DNA of 64,000 nucleotides from Antedon mediterranea (taxonomy: Eukaryota > Echinodermata > Crinoidea > Comatulida > Antedonidae), in contig NC_092670.1 in assembly GCF_964355755.1 (NCBI RefSeq), positions 37,681,795 to 37,745,794 of the forward strand, given 5' to 3'. The notes beneath the pieces were generated by a model. The model saw only the letters and a program-made list of their open reading frames with translations. It had not been told where the DNA came from and ran no database searches. Numbering within the stretch: the stretch's first letter is position 1; each line of letters begins with the position of its first letter. Shown piece by piece: positions 14,501-24,923 of the stretch. A program made the translations under genes and the position numbers.

Positions 14501-17500
14501 AGTTAATGCCGCCCTGGATTTACCAATGTATGTTTTAAGCCCTCTCTACACTATAAAACTTTATGTGACGAAAAAAATGTGATGTGCCCATATATGATGT
14601 CATATCACCACCATATTTGAGCACATCACACATTTTTTGACAAACTAGTTTGATAGTGTAGACAGATCTTTAAATCACTTTCTTTACACATCCTTTATTT
14701 ATTTCCGCCAAGTAAAGAAAGCAATATATGATTTAATTAACATTTTTTGCTTACCAATCATTTTTTCCTGAACCAGGGTTTCCTTGGGTATATTATACCA
14801 GAGGATATACGGTATGTTATGTTGTATATTTATAAATTATTTTACAGAGGTCGTGATGGGTTACCAATCTTTACTTACGGAATACAGTCAAAAATAAATA
14901 TGAAACTGAATGTTGATAACTTGCTCGAAGATGCTTATTTTGCTGAGGTGATAATTGAAAAAACAGATATATTGGATTTTGATACGGTAGGTATTTTTCA
15001 ACCAACAGAGATATATAGCAAATATATATATCAATTCAGTTTTGGAAGTTGAAAGATATAACAATTCTAAAGCTCTGTCTATGCTATCAAACTAGTTTAA
15101 ATTCTACCCAAATATGGTATTGATATTCCCAAATATGGTAGTGATATGACATCCTCATGTTCATATATGGGCACATAACATTTTTAGTCACGTACAAACG
15201 CAACTCTACAGCTCACTATGTCGTTCGGTTGGTCGGTAAACACTAACTCGAATTTGCACACGCAACTGCATCCATGTATATGGCCTTGTTCTGTCACATA
15301 AAGTTTGAATGTAGACAACTATCTAATCTCCTTAAAAAAAAAACTATGAAGGCATGGAGAGCGTGGTGATCCTGCCGGCATTGTGGGAAGGCAGATAGTA
15401 ATTATTTATATAAATATGGCAAAATGTATGAAGAGAATATCAAGGTTTGGTGAACAAAAGTTTAAATTTTACAGCTTTTTTATTATTCTAAATATACACT
15501 TAATTGAATGGCGTATATTCTATGTTTGTTGTTCTCAGGACTCATCAGGTATCTGTAAGCAAGATGAAGATAATTCGGCCATTATAAAATGCCATCTTGG
15601 AAATCCATTTGAAGAAAAAGATCAGGTTGGTCCACACAATTTCTTTGTTTTGTAACCAAAAAATATTTTCTAGTAAATAAATAAATACTAGTACTGGTAA
15701 TTTGACTTTTTTTTTTTATTATTATTTATGTTACAGAAAATGACAACTTTAACTTTTACAAATAAAGAAATTAAAGCAAATCAAGGCTCCCTTGATTTTA
15801 ACATCACGGCAACCACGTAAGTTTTTATTGAATATAATTTAAAAGTAAGTTCACTCTTGTCATTGTTTTGTACCCAAATATGGTAATGATATGACATAAT
15901 TTTCTCCATATATTGGCATTTCATAACTAGTTTGATAGTGTAGACAGAGCTTTAGTTTTACCATTTCTAGTTCCCAACCTCTTTTTCAATATCCTGGATC
16001 TTCCATTGACATGTGGAGGAACTGTAAAAGTAGTAGAATGATTTGGAACCTTGTTTGTCATTTTAATCTTAAAGCTCTGTGTACACTATCAAACTAGTTT
16101 GACAAAAAAGTAGTGATATACTTAAATATGGTAGTGATGCACTTAAATATGGTAGTGATATACTTGAATATGGTAGTAATATGACATCATCATGTCCATA
16201 TATGGACACATCACATTTTTTGTCACATAAAGTTTGATAGTCTAGACGGAGCTTAACATAAGCAATTATGTTATCAGATTCTGTTATCCTTCACCCAATT
16301 TATTTTTAAACAAAATTCTAATTTTGTTAATTTTATTTTACTATATTAATTGAAAGGGTTCTCTCTTTTTTTAGCGAAACAGACGACCAGAATCCAGCAA
16401 ATAACCATAAATTTTTAACAGCAGTGGTGGAAAGTCAGACAGATTTAAAACTGGAATAGTAAATGGATATTTATTTATTGACTAAATATAATTATATAAG
16501 TTATAATCATAGTAATCATGCTGATGATGATAATGATTGGTGTGATTGGAATCATAGGATAGATTATCACTATTATGCTGAAAATGATATTATAATAATA
16601 ATAACTACAGATACTATGTTCCATAGACCCGAAGCTTTGAACACTTTGTAAATTTAACTTGCTAACAAAAAATATGAACAGGATTCCTGTTTTAATTAAG
16701 TAACTTTTTTTTTATTTAGTACTAAAGATAAATCACAGTACGAGGTAAGTGGTCAGGTCAGAGGTGAATGTGCAATGGAGAATTTGGAAATGATCGGAAG
16801 TTTTGTTCAACACAATTGGACAGTAAGTAGCTTGGACCACTCATACCATTATCATCATCTTCCTTTACTGTGTGTAGAAGTACCTTGTTTTTTAAGTATA
16901 GTTATGCATGGTTGGTCACATTTATGCATCTTAATTTTGTCTTAAAATTTTGCGTTCCAGACGTTTCATTTATTTTTTTTTATGGTTAAGTTTTTAATGC
17001 TGTTGCAACTCCAATAGATTCTCATAGCCCCTGTGCTTACAATAATAATAATAATATTAAAGAGTGCCAATAAGGTTTATCGCAAATAGTTTTAGTGATG
17101 CATGATGGGAAGGAATTGTGAGCAATAGTGCCACCACCGGTATATAAAGTTTTATTTTACGGTGGTACTATTGCTCCAAAACCCTTCCCATCATTCATTG
17201 TGCAATGACGTTCCTCGTGAAATCAAGCTATTTGCAATCAACCTTATTATCAATGCGAATTTACTGTACTGTTGAGTGTACTGTAATCTTAAAACAATCC
17301 TTTTACCATCCAGTGTTATCTCTATTGCCTTGGCCTTTCACCATTTTAAAAGTAATTTGAAATTAAACATAATTGAAATGGTTGCTCATATCACTGTCGT
17401 TTGTATTTCAGGTAATTAATGATGGACTCGTAGAGGTTCCAGAAATCTTGGTCACCATCAACTTTCCATATGAGACGATGTCTGGTAAGTGGTTACTGTA

Positions 17501-20500
17501 CTTAACAGAGATGCCGATACTTAGTGGGGGATCATCTAGCTACTGTGTTCTTCCACAAAATTCTGTTGATGTTCTTAATTTGACGGTAAGAAAAAATTAT
17601 AAATATTATTATGTATTATTATTGATATTTATTGAAATTCAACATCCAAATTATTTGAACAAAAAAGCAAAAAATGCTGAATTTAGTTCTAATTTACATT
17701 AAAAACATTAAAAGGTAAAAAGTAGGCCTACAATAAATATAAAAATATAGATATATACAAAAGGCAACCATTCATTCATTATAATTTTACAAAAACAAAA
17801 ACATTTTTTAATAGAAATTAAAAAATATATGCACGTTTAATAAAAATGTATACTTTATATGTAACTAATTAAACTAAAAGATTAATTCAAAATTTTTTTA
17901 TTATTATTATTTAAATAAATTAAATGTTTCAGCATCCAAGAGGAAAAGATGACAATGGAAACGTAAAAACCTGCTTTCCCCGAGAAACACGCAGAAAGCG
18001 ACGAGAGGCCGAAGTACTTCCAACTCCACAAGCGCAATCTAAAAAAACTTTACAGTTTGTAAGATATTGTGGTTTTTTGTACTTGGACAAATTTGAAAAT
18101 AGTTTACAGAAATCTCATTTCCTTAATTCATTTAGTACCAAACAATTAAGAATGGCATTATCAGAATAAATAAATAAATAGTTTGTATTGATTTCATTGT
18201 ATAATACATTGTACAATACAACAATGTGTCCACACTGATGAAGTTAGTGTTTTAGACACTGACAAAGTTTACAGTATTTACAGGACCTTTTGAGGCATAA
18301 CGAAAGTAGTATCCCAAATTAATTGTCCCAATAGTCTTTGTAGTTGTAGTAATGATGTCACATTTTTCATATACACTAATTAATTTAACATTATTTGTTT
18401 TTCAGAAATGTAATTCCACAGTTTCTACCGCTAGATGTTTTCCAATTAAGTGTTATTTTAGGAATGTAGAAAGCAAAGGATCGACTAAAATTGTTATTAA
18501 TTCACGTTTGTGGAATAGTACATTTTTAGAAGTAAGTATTAAAAATAGCCCCTCATAATAAAAAAAAATTGTAATTATGTAAAATTATTGATGAAATACA
18601 TCAAAGATCAACCTGATCTCACACACCTGATTACATATACCTGGTCCAACACACCTGATCTCACACACCTGATCTCGCATACCTGATCTCACACACCTGA
18701 TCTCACACACCTGATCTCACACACCTGATCTCACACACCTGATCTCACACACCTGATTCCACACACCTGGTTACATATACCTGGTCCAACACACTTGATC
18801 TAACACATCTGGTTACATATACCTTGTTACATATACATAGTCTAACACACCTGATTCCACACACCCGATCTCAAACCTGATCTCGCACACCTGATCTCAC
18901 TCACCTAATCTCACACACCTGATCTCACTCACACAATCTCACACACCTGACCTCACTCACCTAATTTCACACACCTGATCTTACTCACCTAATCTTACAC
19001 ACCTGATCTCACACATTTGATCTCACTCACCTAATCTCACACGCCTGATCTCGCACACCTGATTCCACACACCTGGTTACATATACCTGGTCCAACACAC
19101 CTGATATCACTCACCTAATCTCACACACCTAATCTCACACACCTTATCTCGCACACCTGATCTCGCACACCTGATCTCGCATACCTGATCTCGCACACCT
19201 GATCTCACTCACCTGATCTCACTCACCTGATCTCACTCACCTAATCCCACACACCTTATCTCACACACCTGATCTTGCACACCTTATCTCACACACCTAA
19301 TCTCACACACGTGATCTCACTCACCTAATCTCGCACACCTGTCCTAAGTTATGGTTTATAGTAAAGTATGTTCTTTTTTTTCTAGGATTATGTGGATGAA
19401 GATGTTTTGCAAATACAAGTGCAGGGAGTTGTTGAAATTAGTAATGGTTCATATATAAAAGAAAAGGAGCCTGGCAATGATATGACATTGGTAACTACAA
19501 AACAACTTTATAGATACATTGTGTACTATAGCCATTGGTTGGATTCTAGTACATTTATTATGAGTAATAGTGTTAATGCATAGTTCTCAATTCTAGTGTA
19601 CCTCCCACACATTTGATATTTACAAAGAGATGTAAAGTTTGTAACCGACTTTGTTAGGACACCACTAAAGGAAGCTTCACTATTTTGTATAGAAATGAGA
19701 TTTCTTTTGATGTTTTCGTAATACAAACAATTTAAATAAAACTTTCTTTTCCAGTTAACAATGGACGTGTATAGAGATTTTACTATATCCCCTACAACAC
19801 CATCCTTGCAATGGTGGATTATTTTATTAGCTGTCATTGGAGGACTTCTTGTGCTCATCTTAATTATCCTCTGCCTATGGAAGGTAAGAGTTGATTTTCA
19901 TTATTTTGTACAGAGTGGCCACATGAAGCAGACAAACATTACTGTGTACTGTATATTTATATGTACATGGGTTTTAAGTTAGAGGGGAAATGGTTAACAG
20001 TGATGACATTAAACAAATTAGGGAACATAATTTTAAACAAATTGGATTTCGCTATGTTATAATATTTGGTAGAACTTTTTAAAGAATGTATATAAATGTG
20101 TAAAATCTATGTACACATAAAGATAGTATTCACAACGCCTCGTAAAATCTCATCATATGATGCCATACCAATTGAACAATATGTTGAACAGGTAAATGGT
20201 GACATTTTTAGGAGTCCCAGTCCTGTGTACTTAAGCCCGGCTGAGCCAACTGGCACGAGTAACACTTTGCTCACTAAAAAAATTTCCGCCAACTATGATC
20301 GCGTTCTATCGGACGCACACTAAACTCGTACATGATTTTCTGATTGGATAATTATTTACTTCGCTATACGGCGCGTGCTGACAATGACATAATAAATAAA
20401 TCAGAACATACCATTTGCAGTGGAATTTTTTAGTGAGATATTTGCTCACGTACGGCGCACAATTGTGGAAAATGACACGTGTGCCAAACAATACTAAACA

Positions 20501-22383
20501 CAATAGATATTTTCCTCAGCGACACGCATGCCGATTCCTCACAAATTGTCCGGTGCACACTGTGAGCAAAGTGTTACTCCAGTTGGCTATAGTGTGCGGC
20601 AGGCTTTTACCGCAGCTGTTGCAGTATGTTGGACATGAACAGATAAATGCTGCCATTTACTTAACCTCGACTGTTGACTGTCAGTTGTACATGAGTGCTT
20701 TTAACAAGAATACGGTGGAACTTTACTAGTATTGATGATAGTAATATCATATTGATAGTGAATTAAATTATTACTTTTTTGTTTCTGAAAATTTTTGTAG
20801 AAGTGAGTACACATATTACATTTCATTACAGGTTGGGTTCTTCGAGCGTCACAGCAATTGCCCAGTAGGTTTAAATGTCGCAAACACTAAATTAATTGTC
20901 TCTTCTTTTTTTGTGTAAACCTGGTTTTTGACTGTGAACATATTTATTGCTACTAAATAAGGCCTGACATATTACTATAGGCCTACTAGTGCATTCTGTA
21001 TTTATTTAACTATGACAACGTTGAAACACATAAGTGAATTTATTAGTTTTTGTACACCTCTACGTCTTAATAAGCAGTTTCAGCTATGACTGTACATATT
21101 AATTACATACTATGTTAGGCCTACTAGTGCATCCTGTATTTATTTAACTATGACAAAATTTAAACACATTACTAAATTTATTGTTTTTTCTAAGCCTCAA
21201 TGTATTTGGTGGTTTTCAACTGTGACTGTTCATATTAATTGCTACTAAATAATGCCTTAGGCATTCTGTATTTAATATATATAGGAAGAAGAGTGTTTTT
21301 CACAACAAAATGTCTGCCACAAATCAGCAATACAGATATAATAGTTGGGTCGCTTAGGTCCTATTTTTGGCCATATTGTGCCCTATGTTCCTTCATAAAT
21401 CGTAAATAAAATTGTGTTATATACTGATATATTTTGGATTACAAACAACAGCCATCATCAGTATGTCAGGGCATGTCAATTTGCATCACTTAGGTCAACC
21501 TCTAGTATTTTCAATGCAATGCAATAGGTGAATGTAATGTACCAAAATGTTGGTCAGACTATCATCCTACTCTGATGGCGTCAGAGTACGTAAACATCTT
21601 AGCTCTCTGACGTCAAGCGATTTTGTAGTAGTTTTTATTTATCAAAATATTCGTTGCTATGAAAAATCCTACTACTAGTGCATTTACAATACTTTGCGTA
21701 ACCATAACATTATTTGACTCTTGCCTTCTAGGGAAATAAATGTTGGACTTAGTTTATATAATTTTGGGGTGTTTCCTAAACATCATTCCATCCATTCTTG
21801 ACTTTTAGCAAAAGTTATAGATTCTATTTAATGTACAACCTTGACTTGCCTTTAATGTATTTGTTTGTGGTAATCAAAGCGTAACCTTGTAAACTTGTGC
21901 ATATTTTTATTGTTTATTTGTTAATGAGAACTTGCATGCAACATCAGTAAATGTGCCAATTAAAATATTATGTTGAGTGTGATGTGCATTTCTTGTTGGT
22001 ATGGCAGAATTTAGCTTTCACTTGTGTCACTATCAATTCAAATGTTTATTTTCTGTTGGTTTTTTTTTTGTATGTGTCTATTTATATGCATTTTTGGAAT
22101 TATTTGATTATTTTCGGCTTTATTGATTTGGTTTTGACGTAGGTGTTAACATTTTGTTTTGAATGTTTGGTAAAGTGTTTTAATGTAAGATTGTGCCATT
22201 AATAGTCTTTCCATATTTATCTTTTAATGTTCTCTTAATTATTATTATTCTTTCCAGTGTGGATTTTTTGAAAGGAAGACTATGAACTATAAGTACGCTA
22301 CAGTGGAACAGAAGGCAGGTCGTAAGGCAAAAAAAGACAAAACATACATGGCAGATGATATACATTATACTGGCGGATTCTAG
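7233..22383 (+). CDS. Integrin alpha subunit, laminin-binding (alpha3/6/7, PS1-like) class, 5'-incomplete
   Basis: Twenty-four exons join in phase: 7233-7363, 7633-7718, 8430-8654, 9157-9313, 9938-10145, 10488-10578, 10726-10849, 11316-11568, 12126-12227, 12409-12467, 13190-13365, 13835-13990, 14445-14527, 14848-14986, 15539-15625, 15737-15816, 16375-16458, 16720-16822, 17412-17585, 17933-18058, 18406-18531, 19386-19490, 19755-19883, 22258-22383. All introns are GT/AG. The product is 1042 residues plus the missing N-terminus, normal for an integrin alpha. Order: beta-propeller with FG-GAP repeats and no I domain, thigh/calf domains, a basic furin site, transmembrane helix, GFFxR tail. LLVGAP, DQWLGVNVRSQGPGG, VTCAHRY, GKCY and YGYCQAG at conserved spacing match the vertebrate alpha3/6/7 pattern. 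It should pair with a beta integrin at the plasma membrane and bind matrix, by family knowledge probably laminin. Signal peptide and first exon were not found. Confidence 0.95.
7835..8065 (+). mobile_element. tRNA-derived SINE in integrin intron
   Basis: An A-box-like TGGCTTGGTGG (about 7842) and a B box GGTTCAAGTCC (about 7889) are spaced as in a tRNA. A non-tRNA body follows. The tRNA part does not fold as an intact gene. It sits in the intron between exons 7633-7718 and 8430-8654. Confidence 0.6.
8066..8313. mobile_element. MITE with TATATCCTCGGGTA ends
   Basis: The left end TATATCCTCGGGTAAAGTCCCACC pairs with the right end GGTGGGATTATACCAGAGGATATA as imperfect terminal inverted repeats. 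The left arm contains internal repeats of AGTCCCACCTCAGG. A fragment of the right half (CTTACCAATCATTTTTTCCTGAACC, then CCAGAGGATATAC) recurs at 14750-14812 in another intron of the same gene. The quoted ends include mismatches. Confidence 0.65.
8705..8965. mobile_element. MITE fragment, AATAAACGCC family
   Basis: It starts CCGTATTTATTCAAATAAAC and contains GAGGCGTTTATTTGGGGAGGC. Its right half (GATAAAATACAGTAAAAATC, AAATGCTTGGTAAATTTGTAG) is the reverse complement of part of the element at 12497-12722. The two are inverted copies of one family within the same gene. Confidence 0.65.
9371..9770. repeat. 24-bp minisatellite, about 16 copies
   Basis: The unit is GTAGTGCTCTGAGCCTCTTC plus CAGG. 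The period is a multiple of three, so minus-strand frames stay open (SEHYPGRG repeats) without being genes. It lies in the intron between exons 9157-9313 and 9938-10145. Confidence 0.93.
12126..19490 (+). CDS. Integrin thigh and calf exons with furin cleavage site
   Basis: Fourteen exons encode the beta-sandwich leg. They begin RTRPIINPTFEITVNP, the usual start of the thigh domain after the propeller. Exon 17933-18058 carries ETRRKRREAE, a furin-type polybasic site near residue 863 of the visible product, where family members are cut into heavy and light chains. Exon phases are continuous throughout. Exon 17412-17585 contains an in-frame internal GTAAGT at 17486 that looks like a strong unused donor. 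Introns hold four MITE copies of one family, a foldback MITE and a 14-bp satellite. Confidence 0.92.
12497..12722. mobile_element. MITE, AATAAACGCC family
   Basis: The terminal inverted repeats are TACCATATTTATTCGAATAA on the left and its near complement ending TTCCAATAAATACGGTA on the right. It is about 226 bp long, non-coding and AT-rich inside, and lies in an integrin intron. Confidence 0.75.
13585..13650. repeat. C-rich short tandem repeat (CCCCCGAC/CAACGAC)
   Basis: A run of CCCCCGACC and CCAACGACC units on an AT-rich background, in the intron between exons 13190-13365 and 13835-13990. Spaced C-runs could form an i-motif, with the G-rich strand as a weak G-quadruplex (inference). Confidence 0.8.
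14537..14672. mobile_element. MITE, CTACACTATCAAAC family, copy 1
   Basis: The ends are AAGCCCTCTCTACACTATAA and TTTGATAGTGTAGACAGATCTTTA, with GATGTGCCCATATATG and its inverted partner inside. It starts 9 bp after the end of exon 14445-14527, immediately beyond the splice donor. Confidence 0.85.
15069..15320. mobile_element. MITE, CTACACTATCAAAC family, copy 2 (diverged)
   Basis: It begins AAAGCTCTGTCTATGCTATCAAAC and repeats AAATATGGTAGTGATATGAC. The right end is degraded (AAGTTTGAATGTAGACAAC). It lies in an integrin intron. Confidence 0.7.
15870..15954. mobile_element. MITE, CTACACTATCAAAC family, copy 3 (right half)
   Basis: Only the right half is present, ending CTAGTTTGATAGTGTAGACAGAGCTTTA, here quoted across two motifs that match copy 4. 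The left half is missing. Confidence 0.7.
16071..16255. mobile_element. MITE, CTACACTATCAAAC family, copy 4
   Basis: The left end is AAAGCTCTGTGTACACTATC and the right end is GATAGTCTAGACGGAGCTTA. Three tandem copies of TACTTAAATATGGTAGTGA lie inside the left arm, so the element has expanded internally. Confidence 0.85.
17070..17249. mobile_element. Foldback MITE, AATAAGGTT ends
   Basis: The left arm AATAAGGTTTATCGCAAATAG pairs with the right arm ending CTATTTGCAATCAACCTTATT. Further in, GAGCAATAGTGCCACCACCGG pairs with GGTGGTACTATTGCTC. The element is about 180 bp, almost a full palindrome, and lies in an integrin intron. Confidence 0.8.
18611..19340. repeat. 14-bp satellite (CCTGATCTCACACA), about 50 copies
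   Basis: The unit CCTGATCTCACACA varies as CTCGCA, CTCACTCA and CTAATC, and is interrupted by GGTTACATATACCTGGTCCA blocks that recur at about 18630, 18770 and 19075. That is a higher-order pattern. It sits in the intron between exons 18406-18531 and 19386-19490. Confidence 0.95.
19755..19883 (+). CDS. Integrin transmembrane exon
   Basis: This 43-codon, phase 0-0 exon encodes a short extracellular stretch, then WWIILLAVIGGLLVLILIIL and CLWK. The W-hydrophobic-LWK pattern is the standard integrin alpha membrane segment. It ends exactly before the GFFxR motif, so any exon in phase 0 can supply the cytoplasmic tail. Two such exons follow, at 20832 and 22258. Confidence 0.95.
20244..20588. mobile_element. 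Short TIR element, AGCCAACTGG ends
   Basis: The left end AGCCAACTGGCACGAGTAAC followed by ACTTTGCTCAC pairs with the right end GTGAGCAAAGTGTTACTCCAGTTGGCT. The inverted repeat is about 27-31 bp with a small insertion in the left arm. It lies between the transmembrane exon and the alternative tail exon. Confidence 0.7.
20832..20918 (+). CDS. Alternative last exon: second integrin cytoplasmic tail (VGFFER)
   Basis: A good acceptor (ATTTCATTACAG) at 20831 is followed in phase 0 by codons for VGFFERHSNC and 18 further residues, ending SSFFV and TAA at 20916-20918. Joined to the transmembrane exon it gives LWK-VGFFER, the conserved membrane-proximal integrin motif. The distal tail is unrelated to that of the exon at 22258. 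Vertebrate ITGA3, ITGA6 and ITGA7 have A and B tails made by alternative last exons, each starting GFFKR, so the arrangement here is the same in kind. The C-terminal S-F-F-V resembles a class II PDZ ligand (inference). A possible poly(A) signal, AATAAA, lies near 21407. No transcript evidence is available. Confidence 0.8.
   Translation, partial: VGFFERHSNCPVGLNVANTKLIVSSFFV
20930..21285. repeat. Tandem duplication, about 155 bp, 2-3 copies
   Basis: TAGGCCTACTAGTGCATTCTG followed by TATTTATTTAACTATGACAA recurs at about 20981 and 21115, and CATATTAATTGCTACTAAATAA recurs near 21228. This stretch would be 3' UTR of the VGFFER transcript if that exon is used. Confidence 0.75.
22258..22383 (+). 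CDS. Integrin last exon: canonical cytoplasmic tail (KCGFFER)
   Basis: After the acceptor TCTTTCCAG, phase 0 coding gives CGFFERKTMNYKYATVEQ, then a lysine-rich stretch and a terminus ending DIHYTGGF before TAG at 22381. The GFFxR motif holds the inner-membrane clasp with the beta subunit; here the fourth position is Glu (GFFER) rather than the vertebrate Lys. Both tail exons share this change, which suggests that they are related copies or are under the same constraint. Confidence 0.95.
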   Translation, partial: CGFFERKTMNYKYATVEQKAGRKAKKDKTYMADDIHYTGGF

Positions 22384-22617
22384 TAAGAAAAGATACCTAG
22401 GCTTTGAAATTAGATTAAAGTTTTAATTAATTAATCCAGATACAACCATGCAGCACCGTTATTACTGCCATTGTATAAGTGTAAAGCTCTTAAAGCCTAT
22501 GCTATGGGTTACACAATCGTGCATATGACGTGTACCACTAGGAGAAATAACACAGTACACATCAGTGAACATCATAAGAGTTTATTTATTTAATCGGATG
22601 TCATGGATTTTGGCCCT

Positions 22618-22990
22618 TATTGACCATATTAGTAATTGATCATAACCATCATTAACCATATGGGCCATTGATAATACCTCATTGACCCTATGGACCATTG
22701 ATAATATGCTTCATTAACTCTATGGGCCATTGGTCATAAGCATCATTAACCCTATGATGGGCCATTGATAATAAGCATCATTAACTCTATGGGCCATTGA
22801 TAATATGCTTCATTAACCCTATGGGCCATTGATAATATGCTTCATTGACCCTATGGACCATTGATCATACTGTGTGTTTAGGCCATAAATCATAAGCACA
22901 TGGCCCTTTGATCGTATAGTTCATAAGGTCCAATAAACCTATGGCTCATTGGTCTAGATGTTCATTTGTTGACTCCATCTGACTCATTGA
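22618..22990. repeat. About 32-bp degenerate tandem repeat (CCATTGATAATATGCTTCAT)
   Basis: Units alternate GGGCCATTGATAATATGCTT with CATTAACCCTAT, with diverged edges. About ten copies begin some 235 bp after the integrin stop codon, so they may be transcribed as 3' UTR. Confidence 0.85.
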
Positions 22991-23465
22991 GCTTGAACAT
23001 TTAATATACTTTGAGAACACACTTAGTGTCAAAGGTCACTTACGATTTTAGCGATTGTAATTAGATTAAAGCAAAGTAAGATAACCAAAGATTTTAAAGA
23101 TTTGATATAATAGTGACATTACTTAATAATAGCTTCATCATCTTTTTCACCTCTTTCACAATTCATCATCCGCTTTTAAAGTAGAACACTCAATTCTGTA
23201 TAAATAAACAACTACACCTGTAGCTAGTAGTTAAAAAATTATACCTGATTCACACATACAACTCAGATAACATACTGTTGCATAAATATTTCCTGAGACA
23301 ATTTAACATGCTAGTTTATCACTGTGTGTGTAGTGTAATCACTGTGTACCATGTTTTGGAGATTATGGATAATTTACATCAATGTAACATGCTTTCAAAC
23401 ATCCGTACCAAAGTTAACAAGGCTGCTCCAATATTTTGTAAGATAGTTGTATATGTGAATAGGAT

Positions 23466-23600
23466 GTTACACTATCAAACTTTACGTGATAAGAAATGTT
23501 ATGTGCCCATAATATGGCATGAGGATGTCATATCACTACCATATTTGGGCACATCACACTTCTTTTTGTCAAAGTAGTTTGATAGTGTACACAGAGCTTT
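23466..23600. mobile_element. MITE, CTACACTATCAAAC family, copy 5
   Basis: The left end TTACACTATCAAACTTTACGTG pairs with the right end TAGTTTGATAGTGTACACAG, followed by AGCTTT. GTTATGTGCCCATAATATGG and its inverted partner lie inside. Confidence 0.85.
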
Positions 23601-24399
23601 ACTCTTTGCAAAATAAAAATGTGTTTAATATGAAAATGTGTAGGATTGAAAGGAGAGAACGTTGTTATAATTGTCATACAAAATGTAGGTTTTAACATGA
23701 TTTTCCTTCAGAATTTTAAATACTGTAAAAAAGAGTATTTTATTATAGTAATATCGATGTAAAAAATAGATAATTAGTTTTACAGTTTAGTCCAGATTAA
23801 ACATCGTCAACTTTTCAATCACCATCACTAATGTAAAATTAATTATTATTACATTACAGTATTATAGATTAATGTTAAAGATGTGACAACAATTGTATTC
23901 AATGTTTTATTTAAAGTTAACTTAAGAATTTACACTGGCTGGCAGTCACTGTATGTTTTTAACATTATCTGTATAAGCAATTAGTTACTTATTCTGTTAA
24001 CACATTCATTTCATTCATGTTGATAACTGGAATGAATGCATTAACATATGTTTTGCAATTTAAAAAAAAAAGTGATATAGGTACGATAGTAAGTCTATGC
24101 AAGAGCTTAATACTGCAATTTTTGCAATTTTTTTTTAGGTCATTATTGAATGTGGCGTATCATAGATTTGAGTTGCTTCCGGTGGTCAGGTCAGACTCAC
24201 TGTGTGTTTTTGCTAATGTGTACATTTTTTACAAAGTAAAAGGCACTTAAAGGCGATCCGGTACAAAATTTAATTTTGGAACCCCATAATGTTTTTGCCC
24301 CTTAATAAGGGTGTTTTTTTTTTAGGGTTGGACAGTGTTAAAACCGTACTTTTCCTCTTGTTCCTCAACAGGGAAGTTGCCACTGAATAGGGGTGTCCC

Positions 24400-24923
24400 A
24401 CATTGTGTCGCGCGACCCTGGCGCTACAACATCGTGTCGCGCGACCCTGGCGCTACAACATCGTGTCGCGTGACCCTGGCGCTACCACATCGTGTCGCGC
24501 GACCCTGGCGCTACCACATCGTGTCGCGCGACCCTGGCGCTACCACATCGTGTCGCGCGACCCTGGCGCTACCACATCGTGTCGCGCGACCCTGGCGCTA
24601 CCACATCGTGTCGCGCGACCCTGGCGCTACCACATCGTGTCGCGCCACCCTGGCGCTACCACATCGTGTCGCGCCACCCTGGCGCTACCACATCGTGTCG
24701 AGCCACCCTGGCGCTACCACATTGTGTCGAGCCACCCTAGCGCTACCACATTGTGTCGAGCCACCCTAGCGCTACCACATTGTGTCGAGCCACCCTAGCG
24801 CTACCACATTGTGTCGAGCCACCCTAGCGCTACCACATTGTGTCGAGCCACCCTAGCGCTACCACATTGTGTCGAGCCACCCTAGCGCTACCACATCGTG
24901 TCGCACCACCCTAGCGCTACCAC
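24400..24923. repeat. 29-bp CpG-rich minisatellite, about 18 copies
   Basis: The unit is TGTCGCGCGACCCTGGCGCT plus ACCACATCG. The period is not a multiple of three yet all three plus-strand frames are open, so each cycles through the same 29-residue peptide; this explains the 80-140 codon frames here. Variants run in blocks along the array: CGCGCGACC first, then CGCGCCACC, then CGAGCCACCCTAG. It is very GC- and CpG-rich against an AT-rich background. Confidence 0.95.

Larger units (their letters stand above)
22384..24399. other. Region downstream of the integrin stop codon
   Basis: This is probably 3' UTR at first and intergenic afterwards. AATAAA candidates occur near 23203 and 23611, and I cannot choose between them. 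It contains the 32-bp repeat and one MITE, listed separately, and no credible coding exon. Confidence 0.5.

Noticed and set aside
24335-24798. Three overlapping plus-strand frames of 82-144 codons
   Set aside because: They are products of the 29-bp satellite, which is open in every plus frame.
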